18,031 nt of DNA, taken from NCBI GenBank assembly GCA_025361385.1, contig JANYAJ010000028.1, positions 1-18,031 on the forward strand, given 5' to 3'. Source of the DNA: Nitrospira sp. (GTDB taxonomy: Bacteria; Nitrospirota; Nitrospiria; Nitrospirales; Nitrospiraceae). How positions within the stretch are numbered: position 1 is the stretch's first letter; every line of letters begins with the position of its first letter. A program made the position numbers and the translations under genes. The notes beneath the pieces are model-generated. The model was not told the origin of the DNA. It did not search any database and worked only from the letters and a program-made list of their open reading frames with translations. Shown here one piece after another: positions 7,461 to 15,028 of the stretch.

Positions 7461-8227
7461 TGAGCAAATACCGGATAGACCAGCAACGAGACCGGATTAC
7501 GCTTTCACGCACTCATGCGGAAAGACCTCGTCGTCCTCGCATGGGGTGGGAGAGGCAGATCTGGTCTGTCGCGATCATGCTGGCGGTGATCATGGTGTTG
7601 TGCTGGACGGTGGTGCAGCTCAACGATGCCTCGTCCGCTCCCGCGACTGCTCCTCCTGCCACCCGCAAGGCACTTCTCAAGGCTGGCATCTTCAAAGATC
7701 TTCCCGCCGAGTTGATGCCGCCGGAAGAGACCAAGGCCGCGGCGGCTGAATCCTCATCGGTGGAGGCGGCACAAACGCAGGGCCCCGCGATCAATATGCC
7801 GGAGGAAGTGGTGGCGATGTTTCAACAGCGGCAAGATGATTTGGACCACCGTGAGAAAACGGTTCGGACATCGGAGGATCGACTGGCGAATCTCAGAGCT
7901 GAAATTGAGCAGATCTTGAGCAAAGTTGAGGCAGCAGAACAGCGCCGCCTCCGCGCGAAGGAACAACAAGAAAAGGCGGCTGCAGGGCAGAGCGCCGTGC
8001 AGAAGAAACAAGCGGCCGACGAGCACACCCAGCGCTACGCACAGCTGACGAAGATCTATGAAAGTATGCCTGCCGAGGAAGCCGCCGCACGTATTGAAAA
8101 GATGCCGGATCGAAAGGCCTTGGAGATTCTCCGGTTGGTGAAAGGCAAGACTGCCGGATCGATCCTCGCACAGGTTAAAGTGGACCGCGCCGCAAAACTC
8201 ACCGAACAATTGCTCTCCAATCCCTGA
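7457..8227 (+). CDS. MotE-like membrane protein with MgtE N-terminal-type domain
   Basis: The product has 256 residues. A basic cytoplasmic N-terminus (RPRRPRMGWERQ) precedes one membrane helix at about residues 35-54. A Pro/Ala/Glu-rich stretch is followed by a long coiled coil at about 118-190 (DDLDHREKTVRTSEDRLANLRAEIEQIL onward). The C-terminal ~60 residues (YAQLTKIYESMPAEEAAARIEKMPDRKALEILRLV) resemble the MgtE N-terminal domain. This architecture is common for proteins placed after fliJ. The best-known relative, MotE of Sinorhizobium, is a periplasmic chaperone of the motility protein MotC; others are annotated only as flagellar or magnesium-transporter-like. A role with the stator or with FliG (which shares helical repeats with MgtE_N) is possible but inferred. 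The start is ATG 7457 or the adjacent ATG 7460. Confidence 0.8.
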   Translation: MMSKYRIDQQRDRITLSRTHAERPRRPRMGWERQIWSVAIMLAVIMVLCWTVVQLNDASSAPATAPPATRKALLKAGIFKDLPAELMPPEETKAAAAESSSVEAAQTQGPAINMPEEVVAMFQQRQDDLDHREKTVRTSEDRLANLRAEIEQILSKVEAAEQRRLRAKEQQEKAAAGQSAVQKKQAADEHTQRYAQLTKIYESMPAEEAAARIEKMPDRKALEILRLVKGKTAGSILAQVKVDRAAKLTEQLLSNP

Positions 8228-8427
8228 CCGGTTCCTGTCTTCTGTGTTCTCTCGGTATTCTTTACCCCATCATCCGGCATCTTTTTCCTCAGCCGTGTTT
8301 CTTGCCGCATCGATTGCCTGAAACTGCACGCCAATTGAGAGATGTCTTGCCATTCGGTCTGGCATGAGCCTTGAAAGATCCACAATCGACAATGTGCCTC
8401 CATTACCCATAAGGACAACGAGGACCT
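8228..8427 (+). promoter_or_regulatory. 200-nt intergenic region with sigma-54-like site (8360-8375) before fliK
   Basis: This gap splits the ATPase block from the hook block. Positions 8360-8375 read TGGCATGAGCCTTGAA. The -24 half is the same TGGCAT as in the two strong promoters, but the -12 GC is GA, so it is a weaker candidate. The predicted start would be near 8386, about 42 nt before fliK. CGGCA at 8275-8279 and TGCCG at 8303-8307 weakly echo the half-sites upstream of flgB. I see no convincing terminator after the motE-like gene, so read-through is possible. Confidence 0.4.
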
Positions 8428-10263
8428 ATGGCCTTTCAACAACTCAGCCCACAGATCGGCCTCGCACCGGCGAGCGGACACCTCCAGCCATTTGCCGCTG
8501 GAAACTCGGTTGGTGCGGCTTCTCGCGAGAGGGGATTCTCTTCGGTCTTACAGGCCGCCTCGCAGCGGGTCGAAGCCAGGAAGGACGCGAAGTCGCGTGT
8601 CGCTCAATCGAAGACCGAGGATCGTACGGCCACGACAGCTTCGGAGGGGAAGCGGGTCCAGTCACGGAGGAGCGACGGGAGCCGAGGAACAAAACATCGA
8701 GACTCTCAGTCAGAGAATGACAACCGGACCACAAGTACGACGTCCTCGGTGAATCGACGTCTGTCGCATAAGACGAGTGATGGCAGGGAATCAGACCATT
8801 CTCCTCAATCCGAGACTCCTGACCAACCTTCCCCCACGACCTCCAACATTTCCCCCGCCCAGGTCCAAGGGAGCTCCTCCGGCCCCGACACAGATTCTCA
8901 CGCCTCACAGTCTGAGACCAGTGAGGATACACCCTTGATCACGTCAGCTACCGACCCGCTGGTGATCTCCCTCTCCGGCACGACGGTGGCCACGCCGACA
9001 TCCCCGGTGGATCCCCGCAAGCCTATTGTTGCTTCCGGCACATCGACGAATGACGTTGACGGGCCATCTAGCTTATCGGCATCGACGATGATCCAACCGG
9101 TCACGCCATCTGTTGAAGGGGTTGGGAAACCAATCGTTTCAGCGAACAAGCTTGAGGATCTTGCCAATCAACATACGACTTCCGCCGCAGGGGATTCGGT
9201 TGCTACGGTACCTCTCCCCACGGGTGAGCAGACATCAGATACCGCAAAAATCGCTTCAGATATCGGGGGTGCTGCACAACCTGATAAGGGGGTGCCGCTT
9301 ACAGCCTTGCAGGGCCAGCAGATTGAGAATGTGGATCCCCATCAGGGTGTTCCCATCAAGGACCACCAGGAGCAGGGGGTGGCACCGGCTCCGGCTCCAT
9401 CCGCGCCGGTTGTTGTCCAGGGGCAAGAACCGGCCGAGCAGGTGGCCACGACGGCGACACAGTCGACTCTCCAGCATCAGGAAGAGGTTTCGGCAAAATT
9501 AGATCAGGCGCCGGTGCAGCAGATGCTGGGGAAGGGAGAGCTCTCACTTCATCAGAAGCATCTACAGGTACCAACACCGGCGTCTGAGGCTCAAGCAAAT
9601 GCGGCAGTATCAAGCCAGATTCAGGATGAGGGACAGGGCCTCAATTCGGGATCGGGCAGTAAGGGAAAGGACGATGGCTTGAAGTGGTTGTCTCATGTCG
9701 ACCTTCAATCGGCAGAGATGCCGTCTCGCACACCGGAACCATCAACGGTTGAGTCAGGCGACGGAGGCCACCAGTATTCGTCTTATCAACAGGGCCAAGG
9801 AGGTACTCCGCCGAATATTCGTCCTGCGTCGGCATCCTCTATTCCCGTGCCACTTCAGGCTAACCAGTTGAGCCCCGATCCTGAGCCGACGACTGTTCCA
9901 CGGACACAGGCCGTGCAGTTCGACATGTCTCCTGCCGACTTCGGTCAGCTTCGTGTCCGTGTCGTCTTGTCCGACCACACGATTCATACACACCTGTCGA
10001 CCGATCGTGCCGAACTCGGTCAGATGCTCACCGGGCAGCAGGAGCAATTGAGCACCCAGTTGACTGCAGCCGGATTGGATATGGGGAGGTTCCAGGTTCA
10101 AGTCGATCAAGAGCGCAGTCGCCAGTCTGGACAAGATGGGCAATCACAGGCCCATAGCGGCACCACGCCACAACAGCGAGATCCACAGCAGCAGGACCGG
10201 TTGCCTCATGATGCATCGGTCCCTCCGCAGAAGCGCACCGGCGTACTCAGCCTGTTTGCCTAA
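8428..10263 (+). CDS. fliK: Flagellar hook-length control protein FliK
   Basis: FliK is an exported molecular ruler that, when the hook reaches length, makes FlhB switch export to filament-type substrates. The 611-residue product is long for FliK (~400-450 in enterics). The first ~480 residues are low-complexity, rich in Ser, Thr, Gln, Pro and Asp (for example HASQSETSEDTPLITS), as expected for an unfolded ruler. At about 495-570 lies the globular C-terminal domain, with the family pattern FDMSPADFGQLRVRVVLSD, then TDRAELGQMLTGQQEQLSTQL and LDMGRFQVQV. A Gln-rich tail follows. The start is supported by GAGGA 3 nt before the ATG. It is followed by flgD and flgE, the standard hook block. Confidence 0.93.
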   Translation: MAFQQLSPQIGLAPASGHLQPFAAGNSVGAASRERGFSSVLQAASQRVEARKDAKSRVAQSKTEDRTATTASEGKRVQSRRSDGSRGTKHRDSQSENDNRTTSTTSSVNRRLSHKTSDGRESDHSPQSETPDQPSPTTSNISPAQVQGSSSGPDTDSHASQSETSEDTPLITSATDPLVISLSGTTVATPTSPVDPRKPIVASGTSTNDVDGPSSLSASTMIQPVTPSVEGVGKPIVSANKLEDLANQHTTSAAGDSVATVPLPTGEQTSDTAKIASDIGGAAQPDKGVPLTALQGQQIENVDPHQGVPIKDHQEQGVAPAPAPSAPVVVQGQEPAEQVATTATQSTLQHQEEVSAKLDQAPVQQMLGKGELSLHQKHLQVPTPASEAQANAAVSSQIQDEGQGLNSGSGSKGKDDGLKWLSHVDLQSAEMPSRTPEPSTVESGDGGHQYSSYQQGQGGTPPNIRPASASSIPVPLQANQLSPDPEPTTVPRTQAVQFDMSPADFGQLRVRVVLSDHTIHTHLSTDRAELGQMLTGQQEQLSTQLTAAGLDMGRFQVQVDQERSRQSGQDGQSQAHSGTTPQQRDPQQQDRLPHDASVPPQKRTGVLSLFA

Positions 10264-10286
10264 CGAAAGATCGAAGGAGACGCACT

Positions 10287-10952
10287 ATGGCCACGGTCAA
10301 CGCAGCAACATCCTCAACCATCGCATCCGCGGCCGCACCCGCGCCGGTATCGCTGAAACAGCCCGATCTTGGGAAAAATGACTTTCTCAATCTGTTGGTG
10401 GCACAGCTGAAGAATCAAGACCCATTGAAGCCGATGGACAGTTCGTCGTTTGTGGCGGAACTGGCTCAGTTCAGCCAACTGGAACAGAGCTCCAATCAAT
10501 CGGCGCTGCTTGGCAAGGTCCTCGACGCGCAGAACTCGAGTCTGCAGTATTCGTTATTGCCGCTGGTCGGACGAGACGTGAGCATTCAGGGCGCGGTCAT
10601 TCAATTGGGCACCACGCCGACCACGCTTGATTACAGTCTCAGTAAGGATGCTGCAGCGGTCAGTCTGTCTATTATGAATGCGTCGAACCAGGTCATTCGC
10701 ACGGGAACGCTCGGGCCGCAGGGCGCCGGCGCGCAAAAAGTAGAGTGGGATGGGCAAGATCAGAACGGCACGATGATGCCGCCAGGGACCTATACCTACG
10801 CGATTGCGGCACAGGATGCGCAGAAACAAGCGGTACCCGTGACAACGACCTCGCGGTTGACGGTGTCCGGCATCCGGGTGGAGGACGGCCAGCCGAAGCT
10901 GGCCGCGGGCGATACCACCATCGATCCAAGCGCTGTCGTCGAGTTTCGCTGA
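10287..10952 (+). CDS. flgD: Flagellar hook assembly (cap) protein FlgD
   Basis: FlgD caps the growing hook and guides FlgE polymerisation. The 221-residue product has the conserved N-terminal block GKNDFLNLLVAQLKNQDPLKPMDSSSFVAELAQFSQLEQ at about 29-67. It is followed by the FlgD Ig-like/tudor-type core with VEWDGQDQNGTMMPPGTYTY near 150-170, the FlgD Ig motif. The length is normal. AAGGAG at 10273-10278 lies 8 nt before the ATG. It follows fliK after 23 nt. Confidence 0.96.
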   Translation: MATVNAATSSTIASAAAPAPVSLKQPDLGKNDFLNLLVAQLKNQDPLKPMDSSSFVAELAQFSQLEQSSNQSALLGKVLDAQNSSLQYSLLPLVGRDVSIQGAVIQLGTTPTTLDYSLSKDAAAVSLSIMNASNQVIRTGTLGPQGAGAQKVEWDGQDQNGTMMPPGTYTYAIAAQDAQKQAVPVTTTSRLTVSGIRVEDGQPKLAAGDTTIDPSAVVEFR

Positions 10953-11012
10953 GAGGGTTGAGATAAACCAACGTCATGTATTGTCACAGAGTTCATAAGG
11001 AGGGAATAAACC

Positions 11013-12749
11013 ATGGGTCTTTTGTCCTCGTTGTTCGCAGGTGTCAGCGGTCTCAACGCCAACGCGACTGCCTTGTCGGTGATCGGCAACAATATCGCCA
11101 ACATGCAAACGGTTGGTTTTAAGTCCAGCAAGGCGACGTTTGCCGATCTGATCAGCTCCTCGATATCGGGCGGATCCGGTTCCGTCCAGACCGGTATCGG
11201 CGTCGCGCTGACGTCGGTGCAAGGCAACTTCTCACAGGGGTCCTTGGCCACCTCGTCTAACGTCCTCGATATGGCGATTGACGGCAACGGCTTCTTCATT
11301 GTGCAGGATGCCCAGGGAGGCACCTTTTACAGTCGAGCGGGGACGTTCCGGCTGGATAAAGACAACAACGTCGTCGATCCCAGTGGATTCAAATTGCAGG
11401 GATTCCTTGCGGACACGACCGGGACAATTACTGGATCGATTGGCGACGTAGCCCTTCCCTCTACCACGGCCTCGCCGAAAGACACAAATTTAGCGTTTCT
11501 GGCTGCGAACTTGAACTCCGCCGCGCCGATCACGGGCGTTCGAGGGAATGTCGTCGGCGCCGCGACATCTGCCACGACGAGTGCTGCTGGCAACCTCTCA
11601 TTCAATATCAATCTGAATGGCGACGGCGCCCAGGTCGTGACGGTGGCTGCCGGTTTGACGGGTGCAAGCCTCGCCACCGCCATTCAGAATGCCGTGCGGG
11701 CTCTGACTCCCGCGGATCCGTTTCGCACAGCCGCTTATACAGGCTTTACCGCTGGAGTCAACGCGGCAGGATTCTTCACCTTCACCTCCGGCCTCGCCGG
11801 GGTGACCAATAACACGACCGCCGGCACTGGAGCGGTCGTCGTCACGGCCAACGGCGCCGACACCTTGGGGGCGAACCTCAATATGGTAGCAGGGACGTCC
11901 ACGACGGGCACGAACTTCAATATTGCCAATCCGACGAGCACTTCGAATTTCTCGACGTCGATGACCGTCTACGATTCGCTTGGAAACAGCCACCTCCTTA
12001 CGACCTATTTTACCAAGGCCGGAAGTAATACCTGGAACTATAATGTGACGGCGAATAGTAATGACGTGGTGACGGCCAACTATAACACCGCCAACATCGA
12101 TGCCACGCTCGGCATCACCAGGGTCGGAGCTGGGACACTCACGTTCGGAACCGATGGTACGCTGGACCGTGAAAGTGTGGCCCTCCGGTTTGATACCGGA
12201 ACGGCTGCCGGCGCAGTCGGGACGGTGCCGGGGCAACTGCAAGTCGATTTCAACGGGGCGACGGCCGATCAGTTGATTACCTACAACTATGGCACTAGTG
12301 TCACAACGGAAGGTGGCAACGGATTGGACGGCACGACCCAGTTCGGCTCGCAATCCGCGGTGGTGCAGCTGACGCAAGACGGTTATGCGGCCGGTTCACT
12401 CCAGGCGTTTTCGGTCGATGGGAACGGGGTCATCAATGGACGGTTTTCCAACGGCCAGTTGCGGGCGCTGGCCCAAGTAGTTTTGGCGCGCTTTCCTGAC
12501 CCGCTTGGTTTGACTCGAACCGGAAACAATACCTTTGCGGAGTCCGGAAACTCAGGGCAACCTGTGACGGGAGTCCCGGAGAGCGCGGGATTGGGCAAAT
12601 TAAAGTCCAATACGTTGGAACTGTCCAATGTCGATTTGGGTGAAAGTTTTATCGACATGATCGCCGCTCAACGTGGGTTCCAGGCCAACTCTCGCGTCAT
12701 CACGACATCCGACGAAATTCTCCAAGAACTCGTCAATCTCAAGCGGTAG
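11013..12749 (+). CDS. flgE: Flagellar hook protein FlgE (enlarged)
   Basis: FlgE is the major hook subunit. The N-terminus (MGLLSSLFAGVSGLNANATALSVIGNNIANMQTVGFKSS) and C-terminus (LELSNVDLGESFIDMIAAQRGFQANSRVITTSDEILQELVNLKR) are the conserved helices of hook and rod proteins. DMAIDGNGFFIV at about 85-97 and FSTSMTVYDSLGNSHLLTTYFTK near 310-330 are typical FlgE landmarks. At 578 residues it is much longer than the enteric ~400. The extra length is mainly at about 190-292, Ala/Thr/Gly-rich, and looks like an added surface domain. The ribosome-binding site TAAGGAGGG near 10996-11004 is the strongest in the window and fits an abundant product. Confidence 0.96.
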   Translation: MGLLSSLFAGVSGLNANATALSVIGNNIANMQTVGFKSSKATFADLISSSISGGSGSVQTGIGVALTSVQGNFSQGSLATSSNVLDMAIDGNGFFIVQDAQGGTFYSRAGTFRLDKDNNVVDPSGFKLQGFLADTTGTITGSIGDVALPSTTASPKDTNLAFLAANLNSAAPITGVRGNVVGAATSATTSAAGNLSFNINLNGDGAQVVTVAAGLTGASLATAIQNAVRALTPADPFRTAAYTGFTAGVNAAGFFTFTSGLAGVTNNTTAGTGAVVVTANGADTLGANLNMVAGTSTTGTNFNIANPTSTSNFSTSMTVYDSLGNSHLLTTYFTKAGSNTWNYNVTANSNDVVTANYNTANIDATLGITRVGAGTLTFGTDGTLDRESVALRFDTGTAAGAVGTVPGQLQVDFNGATADQLITYNYGTSVTTEGGNGLDGTTQFGSQSAVVQLTQDGYAAGSLQAFSVDGNGVINGRFSNGQLRALAQVVLARFPDPLGLTRTGNNTFAESGNSGQPVTGVPESAGLGKLKSNTLELSNVDLGESFIDMIAAQRGFQANSRVITTSDEILQELVNLKR

Positions 12750-12757
12750 TCCGCTGT

Positions 12758-12818
12758 GGTGGGTGGGGCATACGCCGTCGTGCGTGTGACCCACCTCACG
12801 GGAGCCATTCTTTCTCCC
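12758..12818 (+). terminator. Hairpins after flgE, possible transcript end or processing site
   Basis: GGTGGGT at 12758-12764 pairs with ACCCACC at 12789-12795. Inside it, CATACG (12769-12774) pairs with CGTGTG (12783-12788) with one G-T pair. The result is a ~13-bp stem with a GGGG bulge. A smaller hairpin, GGGAG (12800-12804) with CTCCC (12814-12818), follows. There is no long T-run, so a classic intrinsic terminator is not proven. The position, 9 nt after the flgE stop and before a new promoter, favours a transcript 3' end or an RNase-blocking structure. Confidence 0.4.
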
Positions 12819-13003
12819 AGGAGCCGATACCCTCGTCATCGATCTGTTTCTTAACTGGCCTTCCCTGTCAGAATTTTGACATCGTCAATCGACTGGCGTC
12901 CCGTCCTCTCCCCCTCAGTGTGTCATCTCCTCCGTTACGACAAATCTACTCATCTGGCGCGAGGTTCCTTGTACGAGGCGCGTTGAATTGAGCGATTCTC
13001 TTG
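12819..13003 (+). other. Non-coding stretch between flgE hairpins and fliL promoter
   Basis: No plausible gene is visible in this stretch. The one item of note is TTGACATCGTCAA at 12876-12888, an inverted repeat of 5-bp arms with a 3-bp spacer. It lies about 148 bp upstream of the predicted fliL transcript start and could be an operator. The CTGCCG half-sites seen before flgB are not present here. GCCGATAC at 12823-12830 resembles a sigma-28 -10 box but lacks a matching -35. Confidence 0.35.
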
Positions 13004-13019
13004 TGGCATACGCATTGCA
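13004..13019 (+). promoter_or_regulatory. Sigma-54 promoter (-24/-12) for fliL operon
   Basis: TGGCATACGCATTGCA has the invariant GG (13005-13006) and GC (13017-13018) at sigma-54 spacing. It is identical to the flgB promoter at all twelve outer positions (TGGCAT-N4-ATTGCA). The predicted transcript start near 13030 leaves a leader of about 31 nt with a strong AGGAGG before fliL. It implies that fliL to flhB form their own transcription unit. Confidence 0.86.
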
Positions 13020-13060
13020 AACTCCCTGTTCCTGTCACCGTTGGACTAGAGGAGGATCTT

Positions 13061-13624
13061 ATGTCAGATGCAGCAGCCGCTGAAGATGGGAAGGCCCCGG
13101 CAGCAGTCTCCGCCGGGATCTCCATGAAAATGGTCATCATCATTGTTGTCGGGACTCTCTTGCTGGGCATCGGAGCGGCCTTCGCAATTTTCAAGATGAC
13201 CTCTGGAGGGCATGGGGGCGACGAGGCGAAAACAGAGGCGAGCGAGCCGAAAACCAGCGAATCGAAAGCCGAGAGTCACGGCGAGAGCGGGCATAAAGGA
13301 GAGGGGAAAGCCGGCGTGGCCAAGGGCATTATGTTTGATGTGGACCCCTTCATCGTCAACTTGGCCGATACACAAGATGTGAAGTACTTGAAGCTGACGG
13401 TGAAGCTGGAGATGGACAATCAGGAGGGAGCGGATGCCTTGACCGAACGCATGCCACAGGTACGCGATACGATTCTCGTGCTGCTGACCAGCAAAGAATC
13501 TTCGTCGATCCGCACGACTCAGGGGAAATTCCAGCTGCGCGATGAAATTACCCAGCGGGTCAACAGTCTGCTTCCCAAACCGGCCGTCCATACGGTGTAT
13601 TTCACTGATTTCGTCGTGCAATAG
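13061..13624 (+). CDS. fliL: Flagellar basal body-associated protein FliL
   Basis: FliL is an inner-membrane protein with a periplasmic stomatin-like domain that surrounds or stabilises the stator units. The 187-residue product has a short cytoplasmic N-terminus, one membrane helix at about 23-44 (MVIIIVVGTLLLGIGAAFAIF), and a charged Gly/Glu/Ser/Lys linker (~48-85). The FliL domain then runs from FDVDPFIVNLAD through YLKLTVKLEMD and MPQVRDTILVLLTSK to VYFTDFVVQ. The frame extends upstream to 13001, but that part contains the sigma-54 promoter. AGGAGG at 13050-13055 sets the start at ATG 13061. It is first in the fliL-M-N-O-P-Q-R-flhB run. Confidence 0.93.
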   Translation: MSDAAAAEDGKAPAAVSAGISMKMVIIIVVGTLLLGIGAAFAIFKMTSGGHGGDEAKTEASEPKTSESKAESHGESGHKGEGKAGVAKGIMFDVDPFIVNLADTQDVKYLKLTVKLEMDNQEGADALTERMPQVRDTILVLLTSKESSSIRTTQGKFQLRDEITQRVNSLLPKPAVHTVYFTDFVVQ

Positions 13625-13645
13625 CCAGAAGGACGATCCTGATCT

Positions 13646-14620
13646 ATGGAAAAAATCCTCTCCCAGGACGAAATCGATGCACTCCTGAATGGAGTCGGTT
13701 CCGGCGCCGTCGAATCCAAATCGCCGGAGGAGCCGGCTGCCGCATCGGGGGCCAAACAGTTCGATCTGTTCAATCAAGAGCGGATCATTCGTGGGCGGAT
13801 GCCGACGCTCGAGTTGATCAACGATCGTTTCATTCGTCGGCAAACGATTTCGTGGGGGGCGGCGCTCCATGACACGATTGAATTCGCCGTCGTCGGCACA
13901 CAGATCACCAAGTTCGGCGAATTCCTCAAGAAGGTGCCGATGCCGTCCTCGATGAACGTCTTTCATATGGAGCCGCTTCGCAGTAACGGGCTTTTTGTGA
14001 TGGACGCCTTTCTGGTCTATCTGATTGTCGATTACTTTTTCGGAGGTAAAGGGCAGACGCACGTCAAGCCGGAAGGTCGCGATTTTACTCCGATCCAATT
14101 GCGCGTCATCAAAAAACTGGTCCAGCAATCCTTCCTCGATCTCGAGAAAGCCTGGGAGGCGCTGATGACGGTCAAGATCCAGCATGTGCGCTCGGAAAGT
14201 AATCCCCAGTTTGCCATGGTGGTCTCCGCTTCCGAGATCGTGGCTGTAGTGACGCTGCAAGTGGTGATCGGCGAAACCGCCCGCGATATGTTTATCGTCT
14301 ATCCCTATTCCATGCTCGAACCCATCAAAGAAAAACTCTACTCAGGACTGGTGTCCGATCATGTTGAGCAAGACGGCGGGTGGACAGGCCGGTTTCGGGA
14401 GAGATTGCAAGAATGCGAGCTCAATGTCGTCGTCAGGCTCGGGACCGCCTCCGTCAAGGTGCAAGACGTGCTCAACTTTACGGCGGGAGATGTCATCGTC
14501 TTGGATCAACGGCCGGGCGATCCCCTGGATTGTTATGTCGAGGGATATCTTAAATTTCAAGGAAGCCCCGGTGTATTCAAGGGGAACCATGCCTGTCGTG
14601 TATCGAAAGTGATTGCGTAA
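13646..14620 (+). CDS. fliM: Flagellar motor switch protein FliM
   Basis: FliM is the C-ring subunit that receives phospho-CheY and reverses the motor. The 324-residue product starts MEKILSQDEIDALLNGV, containing the conserved EIDALL peptide that binds phospho-CheY. The middle CheC-like domain follows (RGRMPTLELINDRFIRR, then NVFHMEPLRSNGLFVMDAFLVYLIVDYFFGG), including the FliG-contacting region. The C-terminal SpoA domain ends at YLKFQGSPGVFKGNHACRVSKVI. The length is normal. The ribosome-binding site AGAAGGA is rather far (about 13 nt) from the ATG. Confidence 0.97.
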   Translation: MEKILSQDEIDALLNGVGSGAVESKSPEEPAAASGAKQFDLFNQERIIRGRMPTLELINDRFIRRQTISWGAALHDTIEFAVVGTQITKFGEFLKKVPMPSSMNVFHMEPLRSNGLFVMDAFLVYLIVDYFFGGKGQTHVKPEGRDFTPIQLRVIKKLVQQSFLDLEKAWEALMTVKIQHVRSESNPQFAMVVSASEIVAVVTLQVVIGETARDMFIVYPYSMLEPIKEKLYSGLVSDHVEQDGGWTGRFRERLQECELNVVVRLGTASVKVQDVLNFTAGDVIVLDQRPGDPLDCYVEGYLKFQGSPGVFKGNHACRVSKVIA

Positions 14621-14649
14621 GCGAGCCCTGTTGCTGAGGAGAACGATCT

Positions 14650-15006
14650 ATGGCTGATACCGACGTCGCAAAACCTGAATCTGGTGCATCGTCCCCTCCG
14701 GTGGCTTCGTTTCCACCGGTCGACAATGGTGGGGCTGTGCCGGCGCAGAAGAATTTGGATTTTATCCTCGATATTCCCATGCAGGTGACCGTGCAGGTGG
14801 GGTCGACCAAGATGGCGATTCGCGAATTACTGCAGCTCGGGCAGGGGTCTGTGGTCGAACTCGAAAAACTTGCGGGTGAAGCCATGGAAGTGCTGGTCAA
14901 TAACAAGCTGATTGCGCGCGGTGAAGTGGTGGTGGTGAACGAGAAATATGGCATCCGGTTGACCGATGTCATCAGCACGGTCGAACGGGTTCAGCAACTC
15001 GGCTAG
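14650..15006 (+). CDS. fliN: Flagellar motor switch protein FliN
   Basis: FliN forms the base of the C-ring and docks the FliH-FliI complex. The product is 118 residues. About 35 residues of Pro/Ser/Ala-rich leader are followed by one SpoA domain: LDFILDIPMQVTVQVGSTKMAIRELLQLGQGSVVEL, then EAMEVLVNNKLIARGEVVVVNEKYGIRLTDVIS. It lacks a CheC phosphatase domain, so it is FliN and not FliY. GAGGAG at 14636-14641 supports the start. As the usual FliH docking partner, it is relevant to the unusual receiver-FliH protein at 4680. Confidence 0.96.
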   Translation: MADTDVAKPESGASSPPVASFPPVDNGGAVPAQKNLDFILDIPMQVTVQVGSTKMAIRELLQLGQGSVVELEKLAGEAMEVLVNNKLIARGEVVVVNEKYGIRLTDVISTVERVQQLG

Positions 15007-15028
15007 GACAAGGGGAGACGGAGACGGC

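Noticed and set aside
12823..12830. GCCGATAC resembling a sigma-28 -10 element after flgE
   Set aside because: No TAAAGTTT-like -35 sequence stands at the proper distance upstream (12804-12811), so it is not reported as a promoter.
13064..14260. Long open frame on the minus strand (398 codons) opposite fliL and fliM
   Set aside because: It spans two firmly identified forward genes and their gap, and its His/Arg/Leu-rich translation has no family features.
14949..14964. TGGCATCCGGTTGACC in fliN as another sigma-54 site
   Set aside because: The TTG is one base too close to the GG and the -12 GC is missing; it lies inside coding sequence.
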